A stretch of 43,157 nucleotides of DNA, from contig SKND01000088.1 of NCBI GenBank assembly GCA_007120695.1, forward strand, positions 1 to 43,157. The letters are read 5' to 3'. The position numbers and the translations under genes were made by a program. Origin of the DNA: Bacteroidales bacterium. Its GTDB lineage: Bacteria; Bacteroidota; Bacteroidia; Bacteroidales; PUMT01. The stretch's first letter is position 1. Each line of letters starts with the position of its first letter. This document shows positions 1 to 9,626 of this stretch, one piece after another. Under the pieces are notes generated by a model. It had not been told where the DNA came from, searched no databases, and was given only the letters and a program-made list of their open reading frames with translations.

Positions 1-10
1 TAAGAAATAT

Positions 11-640
11 TTACAAAACTACACGATTTATGCCTGAAGTATGGTTGCCTGCAAAAATTAACCGGGCAATCTCGTCAAAAACATCCCGGTCTGATACAAA
101 ATCTGAATCACCCAGGTCAATTAGCAGAAATATTACTTCCCTCTTCTGCTTCATAAAGTCAAAGTATGAATTTTGGATCCTTTCCAGGTAATCGTATTTA
201 ATACCCTGTTCATAATGACGGCCTCTTTTCCCGATATTTTCAAGTAGCACAAGCGGGTCCCGGTGAAGATAGACATAAAGGTCAGGTACCGGTAATGAGG
301 AGTTCATAATTTCAAACAGTTGCCTGAACAATTTATATTCATGTCCGGACAATGTGTTGGCGGCGAATATAAGAGTCTTTGCAAAATAATAATCAGCTAC
401 GGTAAGAGGTGTGAAAAGTTCCGGTTCAGGCAGCTCGCCTTTTAATTGATTATAACGTGCTGCCAGAAAGGATAGTTCCAGCGGAAAGGCGTATCTGTCA
501 GGGTCTCTATAAAATCCGGGCAAAAAGGGATTTTCTGAAAACTGTTCGAGGATAACCCTGGCACCAAACCTCTCACCTATCATTTCGGCAAGACTTGTTT
601 TTCCAGCCCCTATATTGCCCTCAATTGCTATAAACTGCAT
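11..640 (-). CDS. Deoxynucleoside kinase (dNK family)
   Basis: A 209-residue protein of the deoxyadenosine/deoxyguanosine kinase family, which phosphorylates deoxynucleosides with a nucleoside triphosphate in the cytoplasmic salvage pathway. Seen directly: an N-terminal P-loop GNIGAGKT at about residues 8-15, the acidic EQF segment soon after strand 2 that binds the sugar hydroxyl in this family, and a lid-region arginine cluster (LHRDPLVLLENIGKRGR). Length is normal for the bacterial family (about 200-215). The ATG directly precedes the beta1-P-loop, so the start is secure. It lies 55 bp downstream of pnp on the same strand and may be co-transcribed with it. The substrate base (dA, dG or broader) cannot be read from sequence. 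Confidence 0.9.
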   Translation of the reverse strand: MQFIAIEGNIGAGKTSLAEMIGERFGARVILEQFSENPFLPGFYRDPDRYAFPLELSFLAARYNQLKGELPEPELFTPLTVADYYFAKTLIFAANTLSGHEYKLFRQLFEIMNSSLPVPDLYVYLHRDPLVLLENIGKRGRHYEQGIKYDYLERIQNSYFDFMKQKREVIFLLIDLGDSDFVSDRDVFDEIARLIFAGNHTSGINRVVL

Positions 641-695
641 ATCATAAATGCCTGTGAGTTACAAAGGCGGACATTTCGGACTAATTAGCGGTCCT

Positions 696-2810
696 TTAAG
701 GCTTCGGAAGCAGAGCTTTACGTGAAAGCTTAAGTTTGCCGGTTTTGCTGTCAACATCTATCAGCTTGACTTCGACCTCTTCTCCTTCCTTTAGAACATC
801 TTCGACGGCATTTGTTCTCTTCCAGTCGATTTCAGAAATGTGAAGCAGACCTTCTTTCCCCGGTAATATCTCAACAAAAGCACCAAATGCCACGATCGAT
901 TTTATCTTTCCCTTGTAGACAGTACCTGCTTCAGGAACAGCAATAATGCTTTTAATCATCTTCATTGCGATTTCGATCGATTCCTTATTTTCAGCAAATA
1001 CGTCAACGTAACCGAAATTGTCAATTTCTTCAACAACAATAGTTGTATTGGACTTTGCCTGGATATCCTGTATTATCTTTCCTCCGGGGCCGATTATAGC
1101 ACCTATCATGTCTTTGGGGATCTTTATCTGCTCAATTCTCGGTGCATGCGGTTTCATGTCCGTCCTTGGTTCACCTATAGTCTCAATCATCCTGTCAAGA
1201 ATGTGAAGCCGGCCTGCTCTGGCCTGCTCCAGAGCTTTTGCCAGTATCTCGTATGACAGTCCTTCAACTTTGATGTCCATCTGGGTGGCAGTGATCCCAT
1301 CCCTTGTCCCGGCAACCTTAAAGTCCATATCACCAAGATGGTCTTCATCACCAAGGATATCTGAAAGGATAGCATGTTTTCCCGATTCTGTATCGGTAAT
1401 GAGTCCCATTGCAATGCCCGAAACGGGTTTCCTCATCTTTATTCCCGCATCCATAAGCGCCAGTGAACCGGCACAAACAGTAGCCATGGATGAAGAACCG
1501 TTTGATTCAAGTATATCTGACACTATCCTTATAGCATAAGGGTTTTCCGAATCGTTTGGCACCATCCCCTTCAATGCCCTGTGCGCCAGGTTTCCATGCC
1601 CGACTTCTCTTCTGGAAAGGCCCCTGACAGGTCTGGCATCGCCGGTTGAAAAAGGTGGAAAATTATAATGCAGTACAAACTTGTCTTTACCTTTGCGTAA
1701 TACCTCATCTATCATCTTCTCATCCAGCTTGGTTCCAAGCGTCACGGTGGTAAGTGACTGGGTTTCTCCTCTTGTAAAGAGCGCTGATCCATGTGCTGCG
1801 GGAAGAAAATCTATCTCACACTCAATTGGCCTAATCTCATCTGTCTTCCGCCCGTCAAGTCTTACACTTTTATCAAGGATAAAGTTCCTGACAGCTTCCT
1901 TCTGAACATCATGGAAGTAACGTCCGATCAATGCTGTATCAGCTTCCGGTTCCTCCGGAAGGGACTCGATAAATTCATCCTTTACCTTAGAAAATGCTTC
2001 GGAACGCTCATGTTTTTCCTTTACGCTGCCGGCAACCTTGTAACACTTATCATAAAGCTCTTTTCTGATCTTCCCGCGAAGCACCTCATCATTAACCTCA
2101 TGCGAATACTCACGCTTTTGGGACTTTCCTGCCATCTCCATCAGCTCAAGCTGTGCCCGGCACTGGACTTTTATCGCCTCGTGTGCAAGTTTCATTGCTT
2201 CGAGCATTTCAGCTTCAGATACTTCATCCATTTCACCTTCGACCATCAGGATATTGTCAAAAGTAGCACCGACAAGAAGATTAATATCAGCTTTTTCAGC
2301 CTCGGTAAATGTGGGATTTATGATAAATTTTCCATCCACACGTACAATCCGGGCCTCCGATATGGGTCCGTTAAATGGTATGTCTGATACCGCAAGAGCC
2401 GCTGAAGCAGCAAGCCCTGCGAGAGCATCCGGCATGGTATCCTTATCTGCAGAGATCAGGTCTATTGTTACAAATGTTTCTGCATGATAATCGGCCGGGA
2501 AAAGTGGTCTCAGCGCCCTGTCAACCAGTCGGCAGATCAAAATCTCATTGTCTCCTGGCCTCGCTTCTCTTTTCATGAATCCACCCGGAAATCTTCCGAT
2601 TGAAGCAAATTTCTCTTTATATTCAACCGATAACGGCATAAAATCGACATTCTCCCGGGCCTCTTTTGCCGACACAACAGTTGCCAGTAAGATTGTTCTG
2701 CCAAGTTTAAGCATGACTGCCCCGTCGGCCTGCCGTGCAAGTTTTCCCGTCTGAAGAGTGATGTTCCGTCCATCACCAAGTTCTATAATTTTCTCAAATG
2801 TTTGAAACAT
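696..2810 (-). CDS. pnp: Polyribonucleotide nucleotidyltransferase (PNPase)
   Basis: Phosphorolytic 3'-5' exoribonuclease of mRNA decay, working as a cytoplasmic trimer. The 704-residue protein has the full family layout: first RNase PH domain (about 1-230), an alpha-helical linker, second RNase PH domain (about 310-545, with FTRGETQSL and the [17 protein letters not shown] segment that holds the catalytic aspartates), a KH domain with the GxxG loop as GPGG (about 553-615), and a C-terminal S1 domain (about 622-692, ending [11 protein letters not shown]). Length is typical. It follows rpsO by 75 bp, the widely conserved rpsO-pnp order, with a terminator hairpin between them that could attenuate read-through. 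Several long plus-strand open frames inside it are antisense shadows. Confidence 0.98.
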   Translation of the reverse strand: MFQTFEKIIELGDGRNITLQTGKLARQADGAVMLKLGRTILLATVVSAKEARENVDFMPLSVEYKEKFASIGRFPGGFMKREARPGDNEILICRLVDRALRPLFPADYHAETFVTIDLISADKDTMPDALAGLAASAALAVSDIPFNGPISEARIVRVDGKFIINPTFTEAEKADINLLVGATFDNILMVEGEMDEVSEAEMLEAMKLAHEAIKVQCRAQLELMEMAGKSQKREYSHEVNDEVLRGKIRKELYDKCYKVAGSVKEKHERSEAFSKVKDEFIESLPEEPEADTALIGRYFHDVQKEAVRNFILDKSVRLDGRKTDEIRPIECEIDFLPAAHGSALFTRGETQSLTTVTLGTKLDEKMIDEVLRKGKDKFVLHYNFPPFSTGDARPVRGLSRREVGHGNLAHRALKGMVPNDSENPYAIRIVSDILESNGSSSMATVCAGSLALMDAGIKMRKPVSGIAMGLITDTESGKHAILSDILGDEDHLGDMDFKVAGTRDGITATQMDIKVEGLSYEILAKALEQARAGRLHILDRMIETIGEPRTDMKPHAPRIEQIKIPKDMIGAIIGPGGKIIQDIQAKSNTTIVVEEIDNFGYVDVFAENKESIEIAMKMIKSIIAVPEAGTVYKGKIKSIVAFGAFVEILPGKEGLLHISEIDWKRTNAVEDVLKEGEEVEVKLIDVDSKTGKLKLSRKALLPKP

Positions 2811-2854
2811 ATAAATAGTTGTAATAATTATTATTGTTTATAAATACAATACAA

Positions 2855-2884
2855 AAAAGGGCAATTAAATAATCGCCCTTTTTG
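2855..2884 (-). terminator. Rho-independent terminator after rpsO
   Basis: On the minus strand an 8-bp stem GGGCGATT / AATTGCCC (one G-U pair) closes a 4-base loop and is followed by a run of T. It begins just after the rpsO stop codon and lies before pnp. A/T runs on both sides make it potentially active in both directions. Its position suggests partial termination between rpsO and pnp. Confidence 0.8.
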
Positions 2885-2885
2885 C

Positions 2886-3155
2886 TTATTTTCTTAGATT
2901 GAGTGATTTTATAACAGCGCGGTATCGGTTTATATCCCTCTCTTTGAGATAGTCCAGTAAGCTTCTTCGCTTACCTACCAGCTTAACCAATGCGTGTTCG
3001 GTGCTGAAATCCTTGGGATTGGTTTTCAAATGATTGGTCAGGTGATTTATCCTGTAGGAAAACAGAGCTATTTGACCCTCTGCAATGCCTGTGTTTTTGG
3101 CAGACTTACCATATTCGGCGAATATTTCCTGTTTTTTCTCAGCTGTCAGATACAT
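2886..3155 (-). CDS. rpsO: 30S ribosomal protein S15
   Basis: Small-subunit protein S15, which binds 16S rRNA in the central domain. The 89-residue product has the family signatures: FAEYGKSAKNTGIAEGQIAL near the N terminus, the HLKTNPKDFSTEHAL segment, and LVGKRRSLLDYLKERD near the C terminus. The ATG at 3155 gives the usual length. An upstream in-frame ATG at 3182 would add nine residues (MNLINKSIK) not seen in the family and sits inside the leader, so it was not chosen. A good Bacteroidota promoter lies just upstream (3194-3223), and a terminator follows. Confidence 0.97.
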   Translation of the reverse strand: MYLTAEKKQEIFAEYGKSAKNTGIAEGQIALFSYRINHLTNHLKTNPKDFSTEHALVKLVGKRRSLLDYLKERDINRYRAVIKSLNLRK

Positions 3156-3193
3156 TTTTATAGATTTGTTGATTAAATTCATTTTAAGACCTG

Positions 3194-3223
3194 CAAAAGT
3201 AAACCATTTTTTTTATTTTTCAA
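3194..3223 (-). promoter_or_regulatory. Promoter for rpsO (TTG-N19-TACTTTTG)
   Basis: Read on the minus strand, TTG (3223-3221), 19 bases, then TACTTTTG (3201-3194), matching the Bacteroidota primary sigma consensus TTTG-N19..21-TAnnTTTG. The start codon of rpsO is about 40 bases downstream, so the leader would be short. Confidence 0.7.
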
Positions 3224-3320
3224 TGAATATTTTAAAAAATAATTCCACCCCTGAATATTGCCAATGAACAGCTAATAATCAATTCCTGAGGATTTTGCCC
3301 GGCCAAATTATCATATTCCA

Positions 3321-4589
3321 TTATCTTCCGGAAATGATCCTTCTGCCCGTATCGCACTCAAGGCATCTTTTGTAAGAACAATATTCGTTTTTCAAATGCA
3401 GAAGAGCCTGTGATTCAAATGCATTACATACTCTTATACCCAGTTCTTCCCATCCCGAGGTGATGGAGTTTTTCTCAGGTGGAAGAGCTTTAAGAAATGA
3501 AATTGCGCGCTTATTGTAAACACCAAGCCCTTTCTGCCGTCCATAAAAGAATAACGTCGGGACTACCGCATTTATCAGTATGGACTGTACAGCAAATTCG
3601 CCGGTTCTTTTTACCTGCCTTTCTGAAGTTTTGCCGAAGATAAAATGAGTGTCCCAGTATCCTGATGCGCTGATCATGAAAAGTCCGGTAAGGGCTCTTA
3701 TATCTGCCGTTTCAATAACAACCGAGAAAAGTGCCTGTTTTCTGTGGAGCAATGATGCAAACTGTGCAATTCGCAATGTTGGAAAGTTTGCAGGCCGAAG
3801 ACGCAGAAATCTCCATAAATGTCGTTCCAGGGGAACAAGACTGTATTTTCTTCTTAAAAACATGTACTCTTTCTTCATCCCTTCAAAATATTCATCACCA
3901 GCATCTGGTCCAAGCAATCCTGCCTGCCCGAACAACAATGCTTCAAGCTGAAAAAGGCTGTCACTGTGTTTCCGCAGGATCCTGTATGGCAAAGACCTTG
4001 CAAGCATTTCAAACGCTCCCCCGTTAATATTGAACCCGAAATTCCGGGCAAGCTGCTGGTAGAAACTCTCTTCCCTGTCGTTACGGTTAAGCTGCAAAGA
4101 CCGCCCGAGTAAAAGTGCTTTCTGTTCAAGCCGTCTCACTGCCAGGACCGATATCCATTCAGCAGCTACTGCTTCTGTTATGCTTTTTATGAAGGGCTGG
4201 CAAGGTATCCAGGCCTCATTGCCAAGCAGTTCCCTGTAGTTTTGAAGCAGTTTAATGTCGAAACTTACCTCTGCGGTGGGAATTATCTCTCCATTAGTAC
4301 GCCTTACTGTTTTATCCCTTCTCAGAACAATCTGAAGTATCACATTATCATATGCCTTATCAAGATGGTGGCCATGCCTGTACCAGTCGGCACTATTCAA
4401 ATGCAACTCAACATTTCCGGCAAATAAGGTATCACCAATCTTTATCATGGCATTGAAAAAATCGGGCCCTGCGTTGGTATTGGCTTTACCTGGATCAAGA
4501 ACCTCGATTTTTGCACTGTTGTCAACATCTGACTTCAACGGTGCAAACAAGCCATACCTCCAGATATAATGGAGAAAATCTTCAGTCAT
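3321..4589 (-). CDS. DUF2851 family protein
   Basis: A 422-residue soluble protein recognised as DUF2851, a family almost confined to Bacteroidota and of unknown function. Seen: the typical start MTEDFLHYIWRYGLF, the segment AGPDFFNAMIKIG, and GNVELHLNSADWYRHGHHLD, whose E, H and D residues recall metal-dependent nuclease-like cores, though that is only inference. The C terminus carries a CxxC-like tail (KRCLECDTGRR) that may bind a metal. The ATG at 4589 was chosen because the conserved family start lies there; the frame is open 24 codons further upstream. It lies 154 bp downstream of pyrF, and that gap holds copy 1 of the dispersed repeat. Confidence 0.85.
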   Translation of the reverse strand: MTEDFLHYIWRYGLFAPLKSDVDNSAKIEVLDPGKANTNAGPDFFNAMIKIGDTLFAGNVELHLNSADWYRHGHHLDKAYDNVILQIVLRRDKTVRRTNGEIIPTAEVSFDIKLLQNYRELLGNEAWIPCQPFIKSITEAVAAEWISVLAVRRLEQKALLLGRSLQLNRNDREESFYQQLARNFGFNINGGAFEMLARSLPYRILRKHSDSLFQLEALLFGQAGLLGPDAGDEYFEGMKKEYMFLRRKYSLVPLERHLWRFLRLRPANFPTLRIAQFASLLHRKQALFSVVIETADIRALTGLFMISASGYWDTHFIFGKTSERQVKRTGEFAVQSILINAVVPTLFFYGRQKGLGVYNKRAISFLKALPPEKNSITSGWEELGIRVCNAFESQALLHLKNEYCSYKRCLECDTGRRIISGR

Positions 4590-4684
4590 ATCTGATAATA
4601 AGGAGTATTTATAATAAAGATAGGAACTTCTCCTGTAAAAGTCAACCCCACCCGGGCGCAATACTAAGTAGTGTCAGTTCGTAA

Positions 4685-4717
4685 TGTTCGGATGCAAGGC
4701 TTGCGAAGTCAAAAAAA
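4685..4717 (+). repeat. Dispersed element, copy 1
   Basis: Core of a dispersed intergenic element: TGTTCGGAT, then the small inverted repeat GCAAG-G-CTTGC, then GAAGTC and a run of A. The core is identical to copy 2 at 22797 apart from the length of the A run, and close to copy 3 at 33241. Upstream similarity is weaker here (a GTGTC block at about 4672). It lies between pyrF and DUF2851, reading opposite to both genes. Confidence 0.85.
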
Positions 4718-4743
4718 GAGGAGTCTGCAGAAATATTATATAC

Positions 4744-5577
4744 TCAGATCAGATTCCGGTCTTTGAGAATCCCGGCCATCTCATCTCTTATCATCGAAGC
4801 TTTTTGTCCCGCCACATAATCAAAACTATCGCTCTCGTCAGCATGGATGATAGCCCTGGATGAATTGACAAGTAAACCGCATCGGTCATTCAAGCCGTGC
4901 TCAGCAACAGAATGGAGGTCTCCTCCCTGGGCACCTATGCCCGGAACAAGCAGGAAGTGTTCGGGAACGATAGCTCTCACTCTGCCAAGCATCTCAGGCT
5001 GAGTGGCTCCCGCAACAAACATCAGGTTATCGCTGTGCCCCCACCGGGAAGCCTGCCTGAGAACTTTTTCAAACAGATACAAACCTGTTTCTTTTTCAAT
5101 GGTCATTTGAAAGTCGGCCGATCCCCGATTTGATGTTACCGCCAGCAAAACAGTCCATTTATCCTTGTATTCAAGGAAGGGCATTACCGAATCATGTCCC
5201 ATATATGGCGCAATCGTTATGGCATCAAACCCATAGTCCTCAAACCATGCTTTCGCATATCTCTTCGAGGTGTTGCCGATATCACCTCTTTTTGCGTCGG
5301 CAATCAGGAATATCCCGGGATGCTTTTTCCTGATATACTCTACCGTCTTTTCAAGGCTCCACCACCCGCCTGACCCGAGCGCTTCATAAAATGCAATATT
5401 GGGTTTGTAGGCAACTGCAAATTCACTGGTAGCATCTACTATCTTCTTATTGAACTCATAAACCGGATCGTCGGTCTCGAGCACCGAATCAGGGAACCTT
5501 GAGATATCCGGATCAAGTCCCACACAAAGGAAACTTCTTTTCTCCCGGATATTTTCATACAGCTTATCAGATGTCAT
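4744..5577 (-). CDS. pyrF: Orotidine 5'-phosphate decarboxylase
   Basis: Catalyses the last step of UMP synthesis, OMP to UMP plus CO2, in the cytoplasm. The 277-residue protein belongs to the longer subfamily (type 2) common in Bacteroidota and Actinobacteria. Seen: the substrate-binding FLCVGLDPD near the N terminus, AYKPNIAFYEA, and the catalytic ADAKRGDIGNTSKRYA with the Lys and Asp residues; LLVPGIGAQGGD forms the phosphate loop and VNSSRAI lies close to the C terminus. It follows prfA by 47 bp on the same strand, in the purM-prfA-pyrF order, so it is probably part of that operon. Confidence 0.96.
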   Translation of the reverse strand: MTSDKLYENIREKRSFLCVGLDPDISRFPDSVLETDDPVYEFNKKIVDATSEFAVAYKPNIAFYEALGSGGWWSLEKTVEYIRKKHPGIFLIADAKRGDIGNTSKRYAKAWFEDYGFDAITIAPYMGHDSVMPFLEYKDKWTVLLAVTSNRGSADFQMTIEKETGLYLFEKVLRQASRWGHSDNLMFVAGATQPEMLGRVRAIVPEHFLLVPGIGAQGGDLHSVAEHGLNDRCGLLVNSSRAIIHADESDSFDYVAGQKASMIRDEMAGILKDRNLI

Positions 5578-5624
5578 AAATTTTGCATTTGGGTTGAAAA
5601 ATCACTCCCAGGCTGAAAAGAAAC

Positions 5625-6707
5625 TCAGACGTTTTCTTTGAGCCGCTCTGCATTTTCAGCCATCTGGAGTTTTTCAAGGATCTCATCCAGATCACCGTCC
5701 AGAATGGCAGAAAGATTATATAGAGTCAGGTTTATTCTGTGTTCTGTTACCCTTCCTTGCTGGTAATTATATGTACGGATCTTGGCTGACCTGTCACCCG
5801 TTGAGACCATAGTTTTTCTTTTGGAAGATATCTCATCTATATACTTCTGATACTCCAGATTGTATAACCGGGTCCTCAACTCAGCCATTGCCTTGTCAAG
5901 GTTCTTCAACTGCGATTTCTGATCCTGGCAGGTGACCACAATTCCGCTTGGAATATGGGTAAGCCTGATTGCCGAATATGTGGTATTAACAGACTGTCCG
6001 CCCGGTCCTGAGGAGCAGTAGGTATCTTTTCTTATATCATCGGGCCGAAGGTCAATATCAAATTCCTCCGCCTCAGGAAGCACTGCAACTGTAGCAGCAG
6101 ATGTATGCACCCTTCCCTGGGTCTCTGTCTGCGGCACCCTCTGAACACGGTGTACACCCGATTCATATTTCAAAATTCCATAAACACCCTGACCACTTAC
6201 ATTGAAGACAATTTCCTTGTAGCCTCCGGCAGTACCTTCGTTAAAGTGGGTTACCTCAAGTTTCCACTTCCTGCTTTCACAAAATTTACTGTACATCCTG
6301 AAAAGATCACCGGCAAATATGCTTGCTTCGTCACCACCTGTACCAGCCCTGATTTCAACAATGGCATTCTTCTCATCCTCCGGATCTTTTGGCAGTAACA
6401 ACATCTTTATCAGATCTTCCATCTGCTCAATACGTACCTCAAGCTCATCCAGCTCCATCCTGGCCATTTCCCGCATCTCCTCATCCTTTTCTGTAGCAAG
6501 CAGACTCTTTGCCGAATTAATGTTGCTGAGAATGTTATTGTAATCCTTCCATGCTCCAACCAGGGGTTCAAGATCCCTGTACTCCTTGTTTAGTTTAATG
6601 TACCTTTGCATATCGCTTGCTACATCAGGATCTGTAAGCAGTTGCTCTACCTCCTCAAATCTCAGTCGGACACCTTCCAGCCTTTCAAGTATTTTATTGC
6701 CGCTCAT
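5625..6707 (-). CDS. prfA: Peptide chain release factor 1
   Basis: Class I release factor that recognises UAA and UAG and triggers peptidyl-tRNA hydrolysis on the ribosome. The 360-residue length is standard. The universal GGQ motif is at residues 236-238 within [14 protein letters not shown], and the codon-recognition region carries [14 protein letters not shown], whose PxT-like tripeptide marks RF1 rather than RF2. No programmed frameshift is present, as expected for RF1. The gene begins 17 bp after purM and is followed 47 bp later by pyrF, which indicates co-transcription. Confidence 0.97.
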   Translation of the reverse strand: MSGNKILERLEGVRLRFEEVEQLLTDPDVASDMQRYIKLNKEYRDLEPLVGAWKDYNNILSNINSAKSLLATEKDEEMREMARMELDELEVRIEQMEDLIKMLLLPKDPEDEKNAIVEIRAGTGGDEASIFAGDLFRMYSKFCESRKWKLEVTHFNEGTAGGYKEIVFNVSGQGVYGILKYESGVHRVQRVPQTETQGRVHTSAATVAVLPEAEEFDIDLRPDDIRKDTYCSSGPGGQSVNTTYSAIRLTHIPSGIVVTCQDQKSQLKNLDKAMAELRTRLYNLEYQKYIDEISSKRKTMVSTGDRSAKIRTYNYQQGRVTEHRINLTLYNLSAILDGDLDEILEKLQMAENAERLKENV

Positions 6708-6724
6708 TTATGTTTTTTTAAATT

Positions 6725-7897
6725 CTACCTGTATACAAACTCACCAAACTCCGATTTAATTGTTAATATTTTTTCATCCGCTTTTTCACAATACCCGATG
6801 ATCTTTGCCTCAACACCAAGCCCTTCTGAGATACTTATAATTCCAGGTGCTATTTCTGAAGGCACATAAATTTCAAACCGGTGCCCCATATTAAATACTT
6901 TATACATCTCCTTCCAGGCGGTGCCTGACTGCTCCCTGATTATCCTGAACAGGGGAGGAAGATCAAACAAATTATCCTTGATCACATGCAGGCCACTAAT
7001 AAAATTCATTACTTTCGTCTGTGCGCCTCCACTGCAATGAATCATTCCGCTTATCTTTCCCCGGTATTGATTAAGAACATCCCTGATTACAGGAGCATAG
7101 GTCCGCGTTGGTGAAAGCACAAGCTTCCCTATATCCTGTCCCGTACCCACAACCTTGTCCGTCAGCTTCATTGAACCGCTGTACACCAGATCTGCGGGCA
7201 TCAGAGGGTCATAACTCTCCGGGTAAGATGATGACAGGTATGAGGCAAAAATGTCATGCCGGGCCGAGGTCAGTCCATTGCTGCCCATTCCTCCGTTATA
7301 CTCCTTTTCATATTTTGACTTTCCTGATGAAGACAATCCCACTATCACATCTCCGGGTCTTATTTTGTTGTTTGGTATGACATCAGATCTTTTCATCCTG
7401 CATGCTACCGTTGAATCGACAATAATTGTCCTTACAATATCTCCCACATCGGCTGTCTCACCTCCTGTTGAGTAAATACCAACACCCATCTGACGCATTT
7501 CCTGAAGAAACTCCTCTGTACCAGTTATTATTGCCGATATTACCTCCCCGGGAATATGGTTCTTATTTCTTCCTATTGTTGAGGATAAAAGTATGTTATC
7601 GCTTGCCCCTACACATAAAAGATCATCCAGGTTCATGACAACGGCATCCTGCGCTATACCTTTCCATACCGACAGGTCACCTGTTTCCTTCCAGTAGATA
7701 TATGCCAGCGACGATTTGGTTCCTGCTCCGTCAGCATGCATAATATTACAATACTCTGCATCGCCGCCGAGGATATCAGGCGATATTTTACAAAAAGCAC
7801 CTGGAAAAAGGCCTTTATCGACATTTCTTATGGCTGTGTGAACATCTTCCTTTGAGGCAGAAACACCCCTTCTGATGTATCTGGATTCTTCAGACAT
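6725..7897 (-). CDS. purM: Phosphoribosylformylglycinamidine cyclo-ligase (AIR synthetase)
   Basis: ATP-dependent ring closure of FGAM to AIR in purine synthesis. The 390-residue protein is of the long Bacteroidota form. Seen: RYIRRGVSASKEDVHTAI at the start, the PurM-type ADGAGTKSSLAY substrate loop, DAVVMNLDDLLCVGA, and YSTGGETADVGD, followed by the VGLSSSGKS segment. The ATG at 7897 matches the family start; a GTG at 7918 would add seven residues (MVKKISN) and overlaps a GGGAG sequence, so it is less likely. It starts 29 bp after the GNAT-nitrilase gene and ends 17 bp before prfA, which suggests one operon. Confidence 0.93.
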   Translation of the reverse strand: MSEESRYIRRGVSASKEDVHTAIRNVDKGLFPGAFCKISPDILGGDAEYCNIMHADGAGTKSSLAYIYWKETGDLSVWKGIAQDAVVMNLDDLLCVGASDNILLSSTIGRNKNHIPGEVISAIITGTEEFLQEMRQMGVGIYSTGGETADVGDIVRTIIVDSTVACRMKRSDVIPNNKIRPGDVIVGLSSSGKSKYEKEYNGGMGSNGLTSARHDIFASYLSSSYPESYDPLMPADLVYSGSMKLTDKVVGTGQDIGKLVLSPTRTYAPVIRDVLNQYRGKISGMIHCSGGAQTKVMNFISGLHVIKDNLFDLPPLFRIIREQSGTAWKEMYKVFNMGHRFEIYVPSEIAPGIISISEGLGVEAKIIGYCEKADEKILTIKSEFGEFVYR

Positions 7898-7926
7898 ATT
7901 ACTGATTTTTTTAACCACTCCCTTTC

Positions 7927-9501
7927 TTACTGTTTGCGTTGCACAGCGGTTTCACCTGCAATTCGTGCGTTACGTAATGCATACTTCCACTTCAGACTGT
8001 AAAGATCGGTCCTGCGGTCTTTAAGGTTTCTTACCGAACCATTTACATGCAGCTCCTTTAAAAGATCGAGATTAACATCTGCAATAACCATCATTTCCGT
8101 ATTAGGTGTCGCCTCACTTACAACTGCATTGGTGGGAAAAGCAAAGTCCGAAGGCGAGAAGACAGCCGACTGAGCATATTGAATATCCATATTGTTAACC
8201 TTGGGCAGATTTCCCACACCACCAGCGATAGCAACATAGCATTCGTTCTCAATAGCACGGGCCTGGGCACAATGCCTGACCCGGTTATAGCCGTTCTGCG
8301 TATCCGTAACAAATGGTACAAATAATATTTCCAGGCCCTGTTCTGCCATTATTCGTCCAAGTTCAGGGAACTCAACATCATAACAGATGAGTACGCCGAT
8401 CCTGCCCGAATCGGTTTCAAAAACCTTTATGTTGTCACCCCCGGTAAGACCCCAGCTGGTATGCTCGCTCGGAGTGATGTGTATCTTGTACTGCATATCC
8501 CATGAACCATCCCTGCGACACAAATATGCTATATTGTATAGCTTTTCATCTTCATACACCGGGAGACTGCCGCATATTATATTTACATTATATGAAATAG
8601 CAAACTCAACAAACTTGCTTCTTATGGGCTCGGAATAATTTGCAAGTGCCCTTATAGCATCAAATTCGGCAAGGTGATTATATTTAGCCATAAGGGGTGC
8701 ATTGAAAAATTCGGGAAAAAGGATAAAATCACTCTGGTAATCGCTAACCGCATCGATAAAGAACTCCATCTGTTCAACCAGCGCATCGATCGACGGGAGA
8801 CTTCTCATCCCCCACTGAACCAGTCCCAGACGAACCACAGATTTCTTCCGTCCAATAGCCTTCTCCTTCTCCTCATAATAAATGTTGTTCCATTCTATGA
8901 GTGTTGCAAAGGTCTTTGATTCATTGTCATTGGGCAGGTAATTACGCAGTATTTTCTTTACATGAAAATTATTGGATATCTGGAAAGTCAGTATCGGGTC
9001 ATATATCTCCCTCATTTCCACCTTTTCGATATACTGCTTCGGGGTGTATTCATCAAAGAAGTCCTTATACCCCGGAATTCTCCCACCGGCTACAATGGCC
9101 CTGAGATTAAAGTTCTCGCACAATTCCTTTCTTGCATCATACAGTCGCCTGCCCAGTCTCATATTCCTGTAGCCCGGATGAACAAAAACATCAATACCAT
9201 AAAGAACATCTCCCTCCTGATCATGGGTTGAAAAGGTTTCGTTACCAGTAATCTGCTGATAAGTATGCGAGTCTCCGAATTTGCTGTAATCGACAATTAT
9301 GGATAATGCACAGGCTACTACCTTCCCTTTTACCTCAATACATACTTGTCCCTCAGGAAAAAGTGTCAGCAGCCTTTTAAGCTGCGAGTATTTCCATGGC
9401 GCCTCGCCAATGCCGGAATAGGCTATTTTCATCGCCTCGGCAATATCATCATAATCTTTAAGGATCAGGTTCCTGAGAACAACGGTAGTATCTTTACTCA
9501 T
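7927..9501 (-). CDS. GNAT acetyltransferase-nitrilase fusion
   Basis: A 524-residue fusion. Residues about 8-205 form a GNAT N-acetyltransferase domain (VFVHPGYRNMRLGRRLYDA is the acetyl-CoA-binding R/Q-x-x-G-x-G/A-type loop). Residues about 220-510 form a carbon-nitrogen hydrolase domain with all three catalytic residues: E264 in FPEFF, K339 in QYKIHITPSE and C373 in LICYDVEFPE. Bacteroidota carry this fusion widely; its natural substrate is not established here. It is the first gene of the purM-prfA-pyrF run and is divergent from a polyamine operon, so an amide or acyl-polyamine substrate is possible but unproven. Length and both domains are intact. Confidence 0.9.
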   Translation of the reverse strand: MSKDTTVVLRNLILKDYDDIAEAMKIAYSGIGEAPWKYSQLKRLLTLFPEGQVCIEVKGKVVACALSIIVDYSKFGDSHTYQQITGNETFSTHDQEGDVLYGIDVFVHPGYRNMRLGRRLYDARKELCENFNLRAIVAGGRIPGYKDFFDEYTPKQYIEKVEMREIYDPILTFQISNNFHVKKILRNYLPNDNESKTFATLIEWNNIYYEEKEKAIGRKKSVVRLGLVQWGMRSLPSIDALVEQMEFFIDAVSDYQSDFILFPEFFNAPLMAKYNHLAEFDAIRALANYSEPIRSKFVEFAISYNVNIICGSLPVYEDEKLYNIAYLCRRDGSWDMQYKIHITPSEHTSWGLTGGDNIKVFETDSGRIGVLICYDVEFPELGRIMAEQGLEILFVPFVTDTQNGYNRVRHCAQARAIENECYVAIAGGVGNLPKVNNMDIQYAQSAVFSPSDFAFPTNAVVSEATPNTEMMVIADVNLDLLKELHVNGSVRNLKDRRTDLYSLKWKYALRNARIAGETAVQRKQ

Positions 9502-9555
9502 AGAAAAATTATATTTTACAGGTATTTAATTGTTCAATACCTTTTTTTAACCGCG

Positions 9556-9563
9556 CAAAGATA
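9556..9563 (-). promoter_or_regulatory. Candidate -7 box TATCTTTG for the GNAT-nitrilase operon
   Basis: On the minus strand TATCTTTG followed by CGCGG, an exact TAnnTTTG match 55 bases upstream of the GNAT-nitrilase ATG. No clear TTTG is seen 19-21 bases upstream, so only the -7 half is supported. Confidence 0.45.
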
Positions 9564-9601
9564 CGAAATTGATATAATTTAAATAATCCAGGACATTACC
9601 A

Positions 9602-9626
9602 CATTCTAAGAACGTGGGTTTTTAAA
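9602..9626 (+). other. Stem-loop with GTTTTT tail upstream of the polyamine operon
   Basis: CCAC-A-TTCT-A-AGAA-C-GTGG forms a near-perfect short stem-loop followed by GTTTTTAAAG. Its 3' flank GGGTTTTTAAAGTAAACTAA closely matches the sequence at 38526-38546, also downstream of an inverted repeat and upstream of a plus-strand gene. It looks like a terminator of a leader or small transcript, but no upstream gene is visible on this strand. Confidence 0.4.

Noticed and set aside
1791-2387. 198-codon plus-strand open frame inside pnp
   Set aside because: Antisense to a certain gene, rich in C, F and H with no domain pattern; a shadow.
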